A DNA stretch of 64,000 nt from Lucifuga dentata (GCA_014773175.1 VXCM01002571.1:16564-80563); one strand, 5' to 3'. Shown: positions 46,875 through 58,351, numbered from the stretch's first letter. Notes: generated from the letters alone by a model not told the origin. Numbers and translations are program-made.

Positions 46875-48215
46875 ACATTTTAATGCATCTTTTAATCTTT
46901 TGTGAGAGTGAAAATCTTTCCATTTTTTATCTTTTCTACTTTTAAATCTCCTGTACTTTATCTCCCGTGTCAGCAGCAGGGAACAGACAAGCCGCAGATT
47001 TCAGCAGTAATGATGGTGGAGATGATGAAGGTATATTTCTTCATATTTCACCCCCCTTTTTTTTTTTGGAAATAGTAAAAAGCCTGACANTTTTTTTTTT
47101 TTTTTTTTAACCAGCTTCCTTTGACCTCTCTCTCTTTTTATTCCTCCTGAAGTGTGTGTCCACGCACTCGTCTCCGCTCATTATTTTTTGATCAACCCTC
47201 TTTCCTCGTTGGACGTGAATCGGAGGCGAGAAAATGCCTCTAAACAGGAATGAGGTGGACATGCAGCAGTATCTCCTTACCTGTTCCCTCTCAATCCAAC
47301 GTGGCTTTAATCTGCATGTACAAATTAATTTTTCAAAAGGAAAATCATGTCCCTCCTTTTTTTCCTTCCTCCTTCGCTCGGCAAAGCATGAGCACTAACC
47401 CGTGTTGTTGTGACAGTGGAGGTTTGTTCATCAGCGACTCGGAGAAAATCTCCTGCCATGTTTTTTTTTTTTTTCAACTATTAATGCCTCGTTTTTGTGC
47501 ANGATGGCAGACGACTCGGGATGAAGGAGCCATAGGAGGCGTTTCAGTTAAAGGGCGCTGTTTATCTTCAGGGGAGTGACGCCAGAAAAAGCACTGACAT
47601 TTCTGAGTCACATTAATATGGGCACTTCTTCAGTTTTCGTGGATGTTGGCCTAGAAAGTGATATTTGACATAATCCTTTTGCTTTTTTTTACACGAGTGG
47701 GCGTCATCCAGGCTTTTCGACCAGCTGACTGTAGATCTGAGCCAAGCTCAGATACTGGAGATCTGAAGGAAACGATTGCTTCCACGTTCCTGTGTGAAGA
47801 TAGGCCGCCTGAGTGAAGACGCTGAGGCTGATTGAGACGTGTTCTGGTAAAATAGCAGCCAAACAACAACCACCAGGCAAAGATCTGAAACACCACATGG
47901 AGATTATGGTGCAGAAGTGTGAAAAGAGACAAGAATCTCTCTGCAGAATGACTGCCTTCACTGGTTCTTTTTTTTTTTTTGCCTCAACAAATGTAACAAA
48001 ATGCAGATTTTTTTCATCCATTTACATGCACATTATTGCTGTAATTTGAATCTGATTCAGGCAATAAATCCAATTTTTCAAATGTCATTTTAGCACTATA
48101 ATTATATAAAAATCTTAATAACTTGACGTAGACTTTTTTTAAATAGTTAACTTTGACCTCCTACCTGCTTCAAGAAGAACCACTGACAAGAACCTGAGAA
48201 CCTCATGTCACACTC
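45472..48215. other. Intronic, simple repeats and unannotated sequence
   Basis: Poly-T with N45876, (TG)n at 46696-46717, (AC)n at 46844-46872, N47090 and N47502 next to T runs. 47150-47360 is repeat-free with TTTAATCTGCATGTACAAAT and TAATTTTTC, a possible regulatory segment. No gene is supported. Confidence 0.45.
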
Positions 48216-48893
48216 TGGGTGTTTTCACACCTATGGTGTTTGGTCCAATTCAGTCAGACGAGGGTTCGTTTCCGCCTTTGGTACGGTTCATTTGTCCAGG
48301 TCTGGACACGGAAAACTCACCCAGGTTTGGACCACACCAAGACCGTTTGAGGAGGTGGTCTTGGTTGGGTTCTAAATCAACTCTTGAGCAGCTCATTTGT
48401 GGTCTGAACACGATCATCACGAAATAAGAACCAACTCCAGATCAATCTGTTGATGGATTGATTACAAGCAGAGTGTGTGTGTGTGTGTGTGTGGGGTTAA
48501 GGTTTGGTTTCATTAGCAAATCAAATGTTCGGTTGAACACATGTTCAGGTTAGCATGTGCTTGTATGTTGCCAGCATGTTGCTCCATTCTCCTGTTGAGT
48601 GTGTGGAGGCAGCACGTCTTCTTCACATCATGTGAAGCAGCATGTGGTTTTCCACACGTTGTCTTGAAGTCAGATTCAGCTTCTGCTGTCATAGTTTTCT
48701 TGCTTTATGGATCAGATGATGAACTGTGAGCAGAGAGTATTCTCACATGAATTTGCTGAGAGATTTTGTTTTGATTGGATGTTTTTTCTGTGCAAAACTG
48801 AACTAAGTGGTAAATGCAACATTGGAACAATTTAGTCCCTGATTCAGACTGGAGCAAACGATCTACAGATCTGAAAACACCCTTTAGACTTAT
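48216..48893 (+). mobile_element. hAT-like MITE, most complete copy
   Basis: Left end GGGTGTTTTCACACC, right end AGATCTGAAAACACCC. Internal marks are TTTGGTCCAATTCAGTCAG, GGTCTGGACACGG, TTTGTGGTCTGAACACGATC and GATTGGATGTTTTTTCTGTG. Contains a (TG)n at 48474-48494. It has no coding capacity and serves as the reference for copies at 7.3 and 42.1 kb. Confidence 0.65.
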
Positions 48894-49114
48894 GAGGATC
48901 AGAGGTCACTAACGTGGTCAGGAGCTAAACCCATATGACCCCTAAAGGTAATCATTAAAGTCTTAAAAGATAGAGAAGATGGAGTACATAAAACTGTGTT
49001 TTTAATGTTTCTGCTTTGAGCAAATGATGTAATAAAAGCATGACTCGCAGTTTCAAAGTTCCTTGAATATAAGAAAAAGTATATAAATTATTTAACAAAG
49101 CTGCAGGTGCTTAT

Positions 49115-49336
49115 TTAACCTGCTGATCCAAAGTAACAGCCAGTGTTTCTGTAGGAAGGTGTGATGTTGGAGAAATTATGAAGCAGGTTTAATCTGAATT
49201 TCACCGAAGGAACGAAAATATATAGATGGATATCATCTGTGTAGAAACAGAGCACAGGCTGACCTGTAGGGGATTCTAGGGTTAAAGGGGCTAAGGAGGG
49301 TTCATAATCAATAATGAACTCAGAAAGAAATGACAA
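49115..49336 (-). pseudogene. Possible LINE RT fragment (YADD-like)
   Basis: The minus strand reads CFYTDDIHLYIF, resembling the CYADDTQLY catalytic motif of fish non-LTR RTs. The flanking residues are weak, so this may be chance. Confidence 0.35.
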
Positions 49337-50017
49337 TAATCTAAAACCACGTCAATATGCCCTGCCAATGTGTAAGACGCTTGACGAAAAGAGAAAGGGT
49401 GTAGAAAGATACGCCGGAAGATGCTCAGGGCGAGAGAAGGATGACTCACAGAGACAGACTGGAATCATTTTTAGAAAATGAAAGGGAAAACAGCAGACTT
49501 TCTTCACTGAATGGATTTTACTGTCTTATTCAGAAGAGGAGATTACATGTTGGACTTTTTAATTTCTAAAGGCTCAACAGAGTTGAGGATATTTTCGTAC
49601 GTGTTGAGTTGACATTAAGAATATCATTAGTGCACAAGCAGTTCAGGAGACACGAGGGCTTGAACGAGATTGCCTGCCACATAAGAAATAGTCTGATGCT
49701 CATTAGAGTTAATGATGCTGTACAATGAAAGGTGCTATTATGGTCACACAAACACCAATTTCACTGTAAAGCAGATGGATCACCGTGACAACAACCAATA
49801 AAAGATCAGGAAGACTTAGAACAGATTAAAATATTCTGTTTCAGAGCAACAGCCATCTTATATTAAAAAAATCCAGCAGAAGTACACGTATGTACATATA
49901 TGTACATATGGAACAGAAGCCTCAAAGACTCTATAGCGTGTGCCAGTTTCTATGCACACATTAAGCATTCATGGACAGGAAGGAATAAGAATTATTGAAA
50001 ATAAAATCTTTATTTTC
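49337..50017. other. Intronic, no recognised feature
   Basis: Short TGTACATATATGTACATATG palindromic stretch near 49891-49910. No gene. Confidence 0.4.
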
Positions 50018-50415
50018 AGACTTTCATTGTTTTCAATTTGTTCTAGAACGCTATAAAAATCAACATGTAGAGACTAGAAACATGCTCGAGATAAATATTC
50101 CACCACAGCATTTATGTCTATTAAATTTCTTGTTGAAAGAACTTGATATCCAACACGGAACACAGAAGATGATGTATGTCTCCACCGGGGAATATAGTCC
50201 AGCAGATGATTTTTACCAAAAAATTTAAACAACCGTGCCTTCTATAATCTTTTGTTATCAGGTGAAGCATTGAATTTTAAGGTGAGTATATTTGAGTTTA
50301 AAAGATTAGGGGATTTGATAAAATAACAGTAAAAGTAAAATACAGTTTTATGTTTTGGAAAATGGGTTGCATGCATGTTGTATTTACTGGGCTCAACTAT
50401 GCAAAATCTCTTTAA
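50018..50415. mobile_element. TTAA-MITE copy, left end truncated
   Basis: Begins at the internal CAGACTTTCATTGTTTTCAA block, then GTATGTCTCCACCGGGGAAT, ATAGTCCAGCAGATG, and ends GGGCTCAACTATGCAAAATC with CTTTAA. Confidence 0.75.
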
Positions 50416-50949
50416 ACATGATGACGATGGAACATGAAGTGTGATGTGACATGAAGTTTTATCAGGAAAAGTGAAAGCTGTGATTTTCTTTTGGGACCTG
50501 AGACATTGCTCTCCGTGGTGTTCTGTAGTGAGATGCTGTAAATGTTCACACTTCCTGTGGGAGTTTGAAACAGCAGTTAAACCGTACTGCTTCATATAGT
50601 GGACTTGTACCTAACAGATGCAGCAAAGTTTACCTCAAATAAGAAAAAGTCGGATCATCTGGAGGCGCGTCGGTGGTGTTTGATAAAAACACACCATCTG
50701 CCCACAGCAGGTGTGGAAAAAGAAGAAATCCACTGTGGAATAGGAACATGAAGGTTCCAGCAGAGACACTCGTACCTCTGATGTCTCTGTTTTTAGGAAA
50801 ATAGATTTCCCTTTAGAACATACGCACGCAAAAAACCCACGTGTGTGTTTGGGATTATGACGATCGTCTCCTCTGATGAATGAAACAATACGACACCCAT
50901 GTTAAGACAGTTTGGACAAAAGGTTTTTGCACGACATGTTGGAATGCCT
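50416..50949. other. Intronic, no recognised feature
   Basis: Single-copy-looking sequence leading into the 18-bp minisatellite. Confidence 0.4.
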
Positions 50950-51530
50950 GGATAAACCGTGTCTTCAGGATGAACCGTGTCTTCATTATGAACCGTGTCT
51001 TCAGGATAAACTGTGTTTTCAGGATGAATCGTGTCTTCAGGATAAACTGTGTCTTCAGGATGAACCGTGTCTTCAGGATAAACTGCGTATTCAGGATAAA
51101 CCGTGTCTTCAGGATGAACTATGTATTCATTATGAACCGTGTCTTCAGGATGAACCGTGTCTTCAGGATAAATCGTGTCTTCAGGCTGAACCGTGTTTTC
51201 AGGATGAACCGTGTATTCATTATGAACCGCGTCTTCAGGATGAATTGTGTCTTCAGGATAAACTGTGTTTTCAGGATGAATCGTGTCTTCAGGATAAACC
51301 TTGTCTTCAGGATGAACCGTGTCTTCAGGATAAGCCGCATATTCAGGATGAACTGTGTCTTCAGGATAAACCGTGTCTTCAGGATGAACTGTGTATTCAT
51401 TATGAACCGTGTCTTCAGGATGAACCGTGTCTTTGGGATGAACCGTGTCTTCAGGATAAACCGTGTCTTCAGGTTAAACCGTGTTTTTAGGACAAACCTT
51501 GTCTTCAGAACAAACTGTGTCTTCAGCCAC
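50950..51530. repeat. 18-bp minisatellite, about 32 units
   Basis: Unit GGATGAACCGTGTCTTCA with variants (GGATAAACTG, ATTATGAACC, TTTTCA). Since 18 is divisible by three, two + frames (RMNRVF and CLQDEP repeats) and one - frame (ILKTRF repeats) stay open for 170-280 residues. None has a credible start context or non-repeat domain. Larger blocks recur, for example the ATTCATTATGAACC unit at about 100-bp or larger intervals. Confidence 0.95.
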
Positions 51531-51714
51531 TGCGTCGATGTGCTGGTGTTTTCAGCAGCGCATACACGATCGATGCCCTCTGACTGTTTGAACATCTGCA
51601 GTGGTGATGAATTACCGGCCGGGCTCCCCCGTGGTTCCACCTATACCTCGCTCCTCTGCAGAGCCTCCTCGCCGTGCTGCAGACAGCCTCGCTCCTGCCA
51701 TATGTGCTTCACAC

Positions 51715-51910
51715 TCCAGCGCCATTAATGTGGAACTTTGCTCCTCGTCATTAAACGAGCCTTTATTAAAGTGCTTGCATAAAGAGCACTTTATTTGAAT
51801 CCAACATACCCTCAACTTTAATTATTCAATTACCCGCCCAGAGAAAGTGAGTGCTAAGGGTATTAATTGAATTGTTTTTTTCATCATAATTATAATCCTC
51901 CTTTGCAGAG
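51715..51910. promoter_or_regulatory. Candidate conserved noncoding element
   Basis: Repeat-free with GCCATTAATGTGG, CATTAAACGAGCCTTTATTA, CTTTAATTATTCAATTACCC and GGGTATTAATTGAATTG. Dense homeodomain-type ATTA cores in a non-repetitive context. Conservation not tested. Confidence 0.3.
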
Positions 51911-52740
51911 ACGCTCTGTCTTTGAGTCCGTGCCGGTGTTTGAAGCCAGACAGGCGGCGTGCAGGGTTGTCTCCTCTCGTGAACACGCTGACGATAGACT
52001 CGGCGTGCTGTTGTGGAGCAGTTATTTAGCTGCTCCTGACAGGTTTGAGTTTGGCTGTGGGCCAAATAATGACTTCCTTTGTCTCCCGAGAGACGAGGCT
52101 GCCTGTAGTTTGGCATGTCAGTACAGTTGTATTGAACAGGAAGTAGGTTGCTGTCTGTGGAATGCATGGTGGGGGTGGGTGGATGGTGGTGATGGCGGTG
52201 ATAGCGGTGGTGGGGGTGAGCAGGGACATGCTTTATAGCTCCTCCATTAACTGCCATTTCTATTTGTCTCCCCTAACAGTCCAACACGCTCCAAGCCATG
52301 GAAAATTCAGATAGACCCTCTCAAACATGNCCCCCAACACACACACACACACACACACACCCACACCCATATAAAGATGAGTAATGTGCGCAACACCGCG
52401 CAGCCAGTAGAGGAATATATTATCCCCCCGGCCGCCATGGCAGTGATGAATGTCCAGGACGAACTCGCTGCAGAGTCACCCAGGAGAGAGAGAAAGAGAG
52501 AGAGAGAAATAAAGAGAGACAGAGATAAAGAATCAGATAGAGAGACAGTGATAAGGAGAGGAGGGGGGGGGGNAGAGAAAGGGAGAGATAAAGAGAGCAA
52601 TAAAGAGAGAGAGAGAGAGAGAGGAGTACTTGAGAAGGTGAGATTTCTTTAGTTTTAAGTACACTCCATGCTGACAGGATTCGGAACGGGATGTGGTCCC
52701 CGAAGACCACCCTCTCCTTTCCCAACCACAAAACCTGGTT
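51911..52740. other. Intronic, simple repeats
   Basis: GGTGGTGATGGCGGTG-type run near 52184-52215, (AC)n at 52338-52362 after N52330, and a GA-rich stretch 52485-52625 with N52573. No gene. Confidence 0.5.
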
Positions 52741-52984
52741 TTAAAGGAGAATGCCGGTGATTTTGATAGAGGCCAATAAATACAACATGCATATATGTTA
52801 CATTTTACTGCCAACCATTTTCCAAAACACACTACTGAAGTGGTACATTTTAGATTTGTACGCTATTAGAAGTATGCGATTAAAATCAACTCGTAGAGAC
52901 CTGAAACGTGTTTGAGATAAGTAATCCATGTCGGACAGCATTTATTGGGCTTAAATGTGCAAAATCACCAGTATGCTCCTTTAA
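52741..52984. mobile_element. Short TTAA-MITE with TTAA at both ends
   Basis: TTAAAGGAGAATGCCGGTG at the left; right end AATCACCAGTATGCTCCTTTAA. The 244-bp copy keeps both termini but has lost the centre. Confidence 0.8.
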
Positions 52985-54190
52985 ATCTGCAGCAGATCTC
53001 TGCTGGACAGAGGGCATCAGATGTGTATCAGGTAGAGACAGTTACATCTTAAGGATTGCTTTCTGCCTCTTCAAGGTTGTTTCTGCCCCTCGCGGTGTTC
53101 CGCGGGGCCTCGCACGTGGCGCCGACAACATGACAACAGTCGAATGGCATCCTGTCTCTGTCTTGTGAATTGGCAGAGCTGTATTTAACCAGGCGAGTCT
53201 GTCCCTGGACGGTCTCCGTGGCGATCTCGGCTTGCTGCTCGGTTGCAAGTAAACAGTTTTGAAATAGACACGGACGCATCAGAACGGCGAGACGCCCTCT
53301 CAGAGCGCGGCGGCCATTAATGACCTGTCACTGTGGCTTCACACTCCTCACTACTTTCATATGTGGAGGAGGAAAATGATGCACTCCCCCTGCCTGTGCT
53401 GCAGCCTCTCTGTCTGTCTGTCTGGAATAGTAGTGGTTTAGTAGACAGGAAACTACAAAGACGCATTAGTTACCCTTTCTGAGAAGTCACTTATCGTACT
53501 TTTATCATTCTAATTATAATGGAAATGCAATTATGTTCTCAAAGTGAGTAAATTTTACCTGTAAATGACTATAATGACACTTCAATGAGAAAATCAATAT
53601 GCTCCGTTTACCGACTTTAGCAACATTTATCTCAAGCCGACGTGGTACATTATGTATTGACTGCATTTACTTTCACATTTTTTTGTTACCAAAATGCTTC
53701 ATTACCACCAGAAAAATGTCAACTATAAATGCCAAAATGTTTAAAAAGCAGCGTCAATCATACTTGCTTTTGATACCAAAGTACTCAAAAAATCAAACTA
53801 TAAGTTTGTACATACGCTAACGATGTAATTTAAGTTTTTAATTATACCCAGGCGGTCCTGGGACTGGGACTCCGATGCAGGTCTCACAAACAGGTCTCCT
53901 AAAATTTGAAGGTTTGTCACCGGCATATTTGAACCACTGTTGTGTAAGTAAGAGTGTCGAGCTCATTCCGAGTAATTTGTAGTTCAATCCAACCACCAGA
54001 AGATGGCGCTGTAGCATTGGGAATGAATGTGTCCAGCAGGGTGGGCTCACATGTTTCAGATTACCTGGAAGTACCTATGACAGACAGACGTAATCAGTTA
54101 GCATCAGCTAGCTGAAGTCCTTACCTTTCCATACGAAAATATTTATCAGTATAGACAAAGTATAAACGGCAAAGTTCTCCTTTTTTAGTT
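52985..54190. other. Intronic, no recognised gene
   Basis: Moderately CpG-rich segment around 53080-53310, otherwise AT-rich. Small frames show no domains. Confidence 0.4.
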
Positions 54191-54684
54191 ACCATATATA
54201 CTCAAGTATAAGCCAAGATTTTATTACCAAATTTCAGAAAGCAAATCGGGGGTCGACTTATACACAAGAAATTCAGATTTGATCCCAGAGAAGGAAATTT
54301 CCAGGTGTGGAATACTACCCATTACCACTACCCATGGAAAATAGTTTAAGTCATACCTTAGAATGAGATATTTCCTGACTAAACANCCATTACCACTACC
54401 CATGGAAAATAGTTTAAGTCATACCTTAGAATGAGATATTTCCTGACTAAACATCTTATCAGCACATTTTGGCAGCCAGTAAGCTCTGCTGTGATTGGTC
54501 AGTTACAGTAATCAGTTACTGACATAAATATCATGTTTACTGGTACTTAGATTATTTTCAGAAAATCAGAGGAATACTATGACAGTACCCAGAAAAACAG
54601 GTAATTTGTTAAACAAATAAATAGAACAACATCAGGGGGTCAGCTTATACACGAGATCAGCTTATACTCCAGTATTTACGGTAG
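54191..54684. mobile_element. GTATATACT-type MITE, complete copy
   Basis: Left ACCATATATACTCAAGTATA, right ATACTCCAGTATTTACGGT, an imperfect inverted pair. Shares the CCATTACCACTACCCATGG and TTTTCAGAAAATCAGAGGAA blocks with the other copies. A 67-bp false duplication around N54386 inflates it (54319-54385 repeats), so true length is about 426 bp. Confidence 0.8.
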
Positions 54685-55738
54685 ACCTAAATTTCCTGGA
54701 GTTTTGTTACCTTAAATTCACGCAGCTGAAGTGACGCTCTGCAACACGCCCGGCTGTTTCGCTGCGCTCTGACCGCTCACAACTCCTGTATTTCGCTTTG
54801 CTAGCTAACATCAGCAGAATTAGCATTAGCTTCTGTGCTGTGGGACTTCAGTGTTTACATTTAGAGGGTCAAAGCAGAAATGTTTTGGATGCTAGGTCTT
54901 GAAATGTACTTTTTGCTACTCTTTTGGGGCTAAACCAAATGTTTAATCAGCAGGTTTTTCCTGAGTTTTTGAAGACAGTCTGAACTACAGATATGACAAC
55001 AGGTGTTGGTATTTGGAAATGTTTTCAGTATGATGAGGAGAAATCTAATCATGATCAGAAATCTTTCTGTCTTTAACTAAAAGTATGTCTCCATGTCCAT
55101 CACATTATCCATAAATCTGTGAAAGGCTTTGGAGCAGAAGAAGCTTTTCCTGTTCCTCTGTTTAGGACTGGGCACATGCCTGGCTGCTCTCCCATTGCCC
55201 ATTATTGCCCATGTTGTCACCACCAAAGGCTAGCGTAAGAGAGCCAGTAGTAATTGGTGTGGGCAGAGCAGGCCTGCACTCTAAACCAATTACAGGACAG
55301 ACTGGAGCCATTTGGCTAGGCTTTACCTGCTGCTCCTGCATCCGTGCCCGGCCGGAACGAGCCCCACGCGCCTTCTGAAGCCTCTTTTGAACAACATTCA
55401 CCCATTCCTCCACAAAGGAACAGTATCGCGGCTTTGAAACTCTCACCAGTTGGACGGCTCTCCTCTCAGGTTAATATTTCTCCAGCAGATGCTCTCATCC
55501 TCTCTGACAGAGAGTTCCATGCAGCCCGCTCAGCCGGCTTCGGGATAATGGCTGCATTCATTCCTGGCAGATGAGAGATGTGAGAGATGCGGGGTCACTC
55601 CAGGACAACAGCATCATACAGGAATAGTGGTAACATGAGGAAATACGCCACCTCAGGTCCTGCATTCAGGATTTTACTGAAGTAACTGTGGTGGTTTGAG
55701 ACGTTCTGCCATGTTATCTATCTATAAAGCCATGAAAT
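54685..55738. other. Intronic, no recognised gene
   Basis: The 94-aa minus frame at 55162-55446 and the 76-aa plus frame at 55344-55574 have no recognised domain. The GC content of 55150-55460 is above the intron average. Confidence 0.35.
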
Positions 55739-56050
55739 CTCTGTCCGTCCATCTGTCTGTGGCACCAACATCTCTAGAACCCAGTGCCGTATGAAGCTGA
55801 TATTCAGCAGGTTTATTGCTGAGTCCCCAAGGACATGCAGTCCAGACATGAGCGGTTCTCTAATTGAGCTGTGCTGATAAAAAGTCCGCACGGCAGGATA
55901 CGCTCCGGTCCAGTGTCACGGTCTCAACCCGACCCCGTACAGCAAACAAAGCTAGCTCAGAGGACGTGCAGAACTAAATTATGGCGGTTGTGGCACACGC
56001 CATAAAGTCCAGCCCGTTCTGAACACGTATGTTTTGAACGGACACTGCAC
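55739..56050. repeat. Dispersed repeat (related to 35145-35400)
   Basis: GGCACCAACATCTCTAGAAC, ATGAAGCTGATATTCAGCAG, TGAGCGGTTCTC, GGCAGGATACGCTCCG. Confidence 0.6.
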
Positions 56051-57437
56051 TAGTTGATATAAATTTTGTGGACCAGTAGACAGGTGGTACAGAGGTTCAG
56101 ATCTATTTTTAGGTATTTGTTTCTGTGTACCTTTGAGTGTTTTTTCTTTGTCGGCTTGCGGCCTGGTGATGTACGGTCCACGGCCCATTGAGTGTCCATG
56201 GCTGGGGATGTCTGGTCTAGATGTGATGTTATTTTGCATGTTCAGTTGAATTCCAGTGTCTACAGTTAGATTTCATGGATTGGCTGACGAGTACCACAAT
56301 TTGTTTAAATGTAGTCATTTTATTTTGGAAAGAAATACTTGCCTGTACATAGTAGGCTGAGACTAACGTATACAAGATGGATAGTTATGAAACGCTAAAG
56401 ATTTCTCTTTGCTAGTAATCTAGCAAAATTTTGTAGAGAGATCGCATTTACATTCAGACGCTTATAATATTTATTTACTCATTGCCTGTTTTACATGAAG
56501 CCGTGGGAGTTTGGTTGTTTTTGGTTGATCTTTAGTCACTTAACCCAAGAGAGGTCTTAGGAGAATCATAATAATAATGAATAGCTGTGCGATCCTAATG
56601 ACGAAGCTGCAGCTCGCTGATTTATTTTACCTGCTGGCTGTCAGGTGGAATTCTATCGTCTTATTCCATCTTCCTTCATGCCCGCTCTTAATTTATAATC
56701 AGCACCTACGCACGTACTAATCACCCAGCTTAATCACAAACCAGAGAGCCTCACAAACAGGCTTTCATCTGGCCTAATTACAGTGTTGAAGCGAGTGGAG
56801 GAGGCGAGAGGCGACGGATGCGGAGCTGAAGCTGTAGAAAGCGTCGTTGCCAAAGCCTGATCTGGAACACCAACGGTGGAACACATGTTGAGTTGTAGAC
56901 ATGAACACGTCTAACGACTTTACATGCGTACGAGCCCCGAGCATCATTACGCGCCGCTCCATCTGCAGATGCAAATCAGGAGCAAATTGATTTGTTGTGA
57001 CTGCAAAGGTCAACTTAATTTCCCTGTTGTGAGACACGACGCTCGTGTTTTACACGAGCCTGACGGTTATATCACAGCGAGATAGAAAGGATGATAAATA
57101 CGAGTGTGTTTCCACGGCGATCATCACACTGCTGCATCCTTGAGAAGCTAGCTGGGATTAGCTTTTGACGTGGATCCAATAGCGCCACCATGCCTTATAT
57201 GACATTTTGGCACATAATTAGATGATTATTTGACGTGTTGTCCTGTTTGCTTATTGGTTCCCTAATTTAAAGGACATAAAAACTTCAGCTCATCCGACAA
57301 CATTTGGTAGCATTTGGCCAAAGTGCTCAAAATACAAAATTGTGATTTTTTTGATGCAGCTCTGGATCCAAAAGCAAATCTTGAAACGCATTCTAACTTT
57401 ATTCTTCCATTATTGAAGTAACAGATGCAGATGGAAT
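56051..57437. other. Intronic; includes a candidate conserved noncoding element
   Basis: 56560-56790 is repeat-free with CATAATAATAATGAATAGC, TTAATTTATAATCAGCACC, GTACTAATCACCCAGC and GGCCTAATTACAGTG, a homeodomain-motif-rich texture typical of conserved enhancers. The rest is unremarkable. Confidence 0.3.
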
Positions 57438-57544
57438 TACCGTAAATACTGGAGTATAAGCTGATGTCGTATATAAGCCAACCCCCAATTTGCTTTGTGA
57501 AATTTGGTAATGAAACCTCGGCTTATGCTCGAGTATATACGGTA
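57438..57544 (-). mobile_element. Minimal 107-bp GTATATACT-type MITE just upstream of nlgn4 exon
   Basis: Starts TACCGTAAATACTGGAGTAT and ends CTCGAGTATATACGGTA. In reverse orientation it contains ATTACCAAATTTCACAAAGC as in the longer copies. Only the terminal parts remain. ATT occurs just outside both ends. It ends 42 bases before the exon at 57587. Confidence 0.8.
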
Positions 57545-57586
57545 TTTGTAGTTTGAGCATTGTATCACACGTGTGCCTCTTTGCAG

Positions 57587-57739
57587 ACATCCATGATGAG
57601 AACGGGTTGAAGCCCGTCATGGTTTACATCCACGGAGGATCCTACATGGAGGGAACCGGAAACATGATTGACGGCAGCATCCTGGCCAGCTACGGGAACG
57701 TCATCGTCATCACGATCAACTACCGGCTCGGCGTTCTGG
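57587..57739 (+). CDS. nlgn4x: Neuroligin-4-like, second coding exon (partial CDS)
   Basis: A 153-bp exon between a TTTGCAG acceptor and a GTGAGT donor, phase 1 at both ends. Joined to the first coding exon the frame stays open and reads PTED-DIHDENG, then [17 protein letters not shown], then a stretch ending [18 protein letters not shown] is the oxyanion-hole region of the cholinesterase fold, kept in neuroligins although they are catalytically dead. [20 protein letters not shown] is typical of NLGN3 and NLGN4, and DIHD supports NLGN4. The boundary before DIHD is where other neuroligins carry splice insert A; this exon pair encodes no insert. A short MITE ends only 42 bases upstream of the acceptor. 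The following exon (expected to begin with FLSTGDQ) lies outside the window. Confidence 0.95.
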
Positions 57740-57909
57740 GTGAGTCGACCACCGCCAGCGTTATCCTGTTTGTTAGCGTCAGAAAATTATCCAGAGAGTT
57801 TGATGATGCTATCAAACCGCCAATCGGTCACTCATCCTTTGAATTAAGATGGAATTCCATATTTTATCCAGTGGATTTTTCATGCCTTCTTGGAGGGCAA
57901 ATATGTTGT

Positions 57910-57947
<38 letters not shown>

Positions 57948-58351
57948 TGCAGACATGCTAACATTTCTTATTCTGGATCCGCGTTGAGGTTTCTATGCTA
58001 ATCACCATGCATGAAAACTTTGATTATTCTCAGATTAAGGCAATAAATTGATTTTTTTTTTTTCAAATGACATGTAAACACCACCTCTGCAGACATTTCT
58101 CTCACTGGTGGTGAGAGAAATGTGTNTTCAAATGACATGTAAACACCACCTCTGCAGACATTTCTCTCACTGGTGGTGAGAGAAATGTGTGTGTGGAATC
58201 GTGTGGAGCCGTGGAATTCTATTGATTCTGTCCACATTCATGTCTGAGTCACATTTTGCCTTAATGGGATTAGCACGCCTACGAACGTGGTGCTTTTCAT
58301 TTTCTGCTTGTTGTCTTTATTACAGAGCTTTTCTTCTGAGGCAGTGCATGC

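Larger units (their letters stand above)
27479..57586 (+). other. nlgn4x: nlgn4 intron between first and second coding exons (30.1 kb)
   Basis: Bounded by GTAGGT at 27479 and TTTGCAG at 57586, joining phase-1 exon ends. Neuroligin splice-insert-A cassettes, where they exist, lie in this intron. I saw no open segment with splice sites that resembles a known insert. It holds a degenerate Tc1 element, two hAT-like elements, LINE fragments, several MITEs and three minisatellites, annotated individually. Confidence 0.85.

Noticed and set aside
50880..51728. 282-aa and 192-aa frames (RMNRVF and CLQDEP repeats)
   Set aside because: By-product of an 18-bp tandem repeat with a codon-multiple unit; three frames are open at once.
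52026..52731. Ser/Leu-rich and His/Pro-rich frames around GA and GGT repeats
   Set aside because: Caused by simple repeats and an N; no domain.
55162..55574. Frames of 94 and 76 aa in a GC-richer intronic block
   Set aside because: Opposite strands overlap, no family resemblance, no splice signals consistent with an exon.
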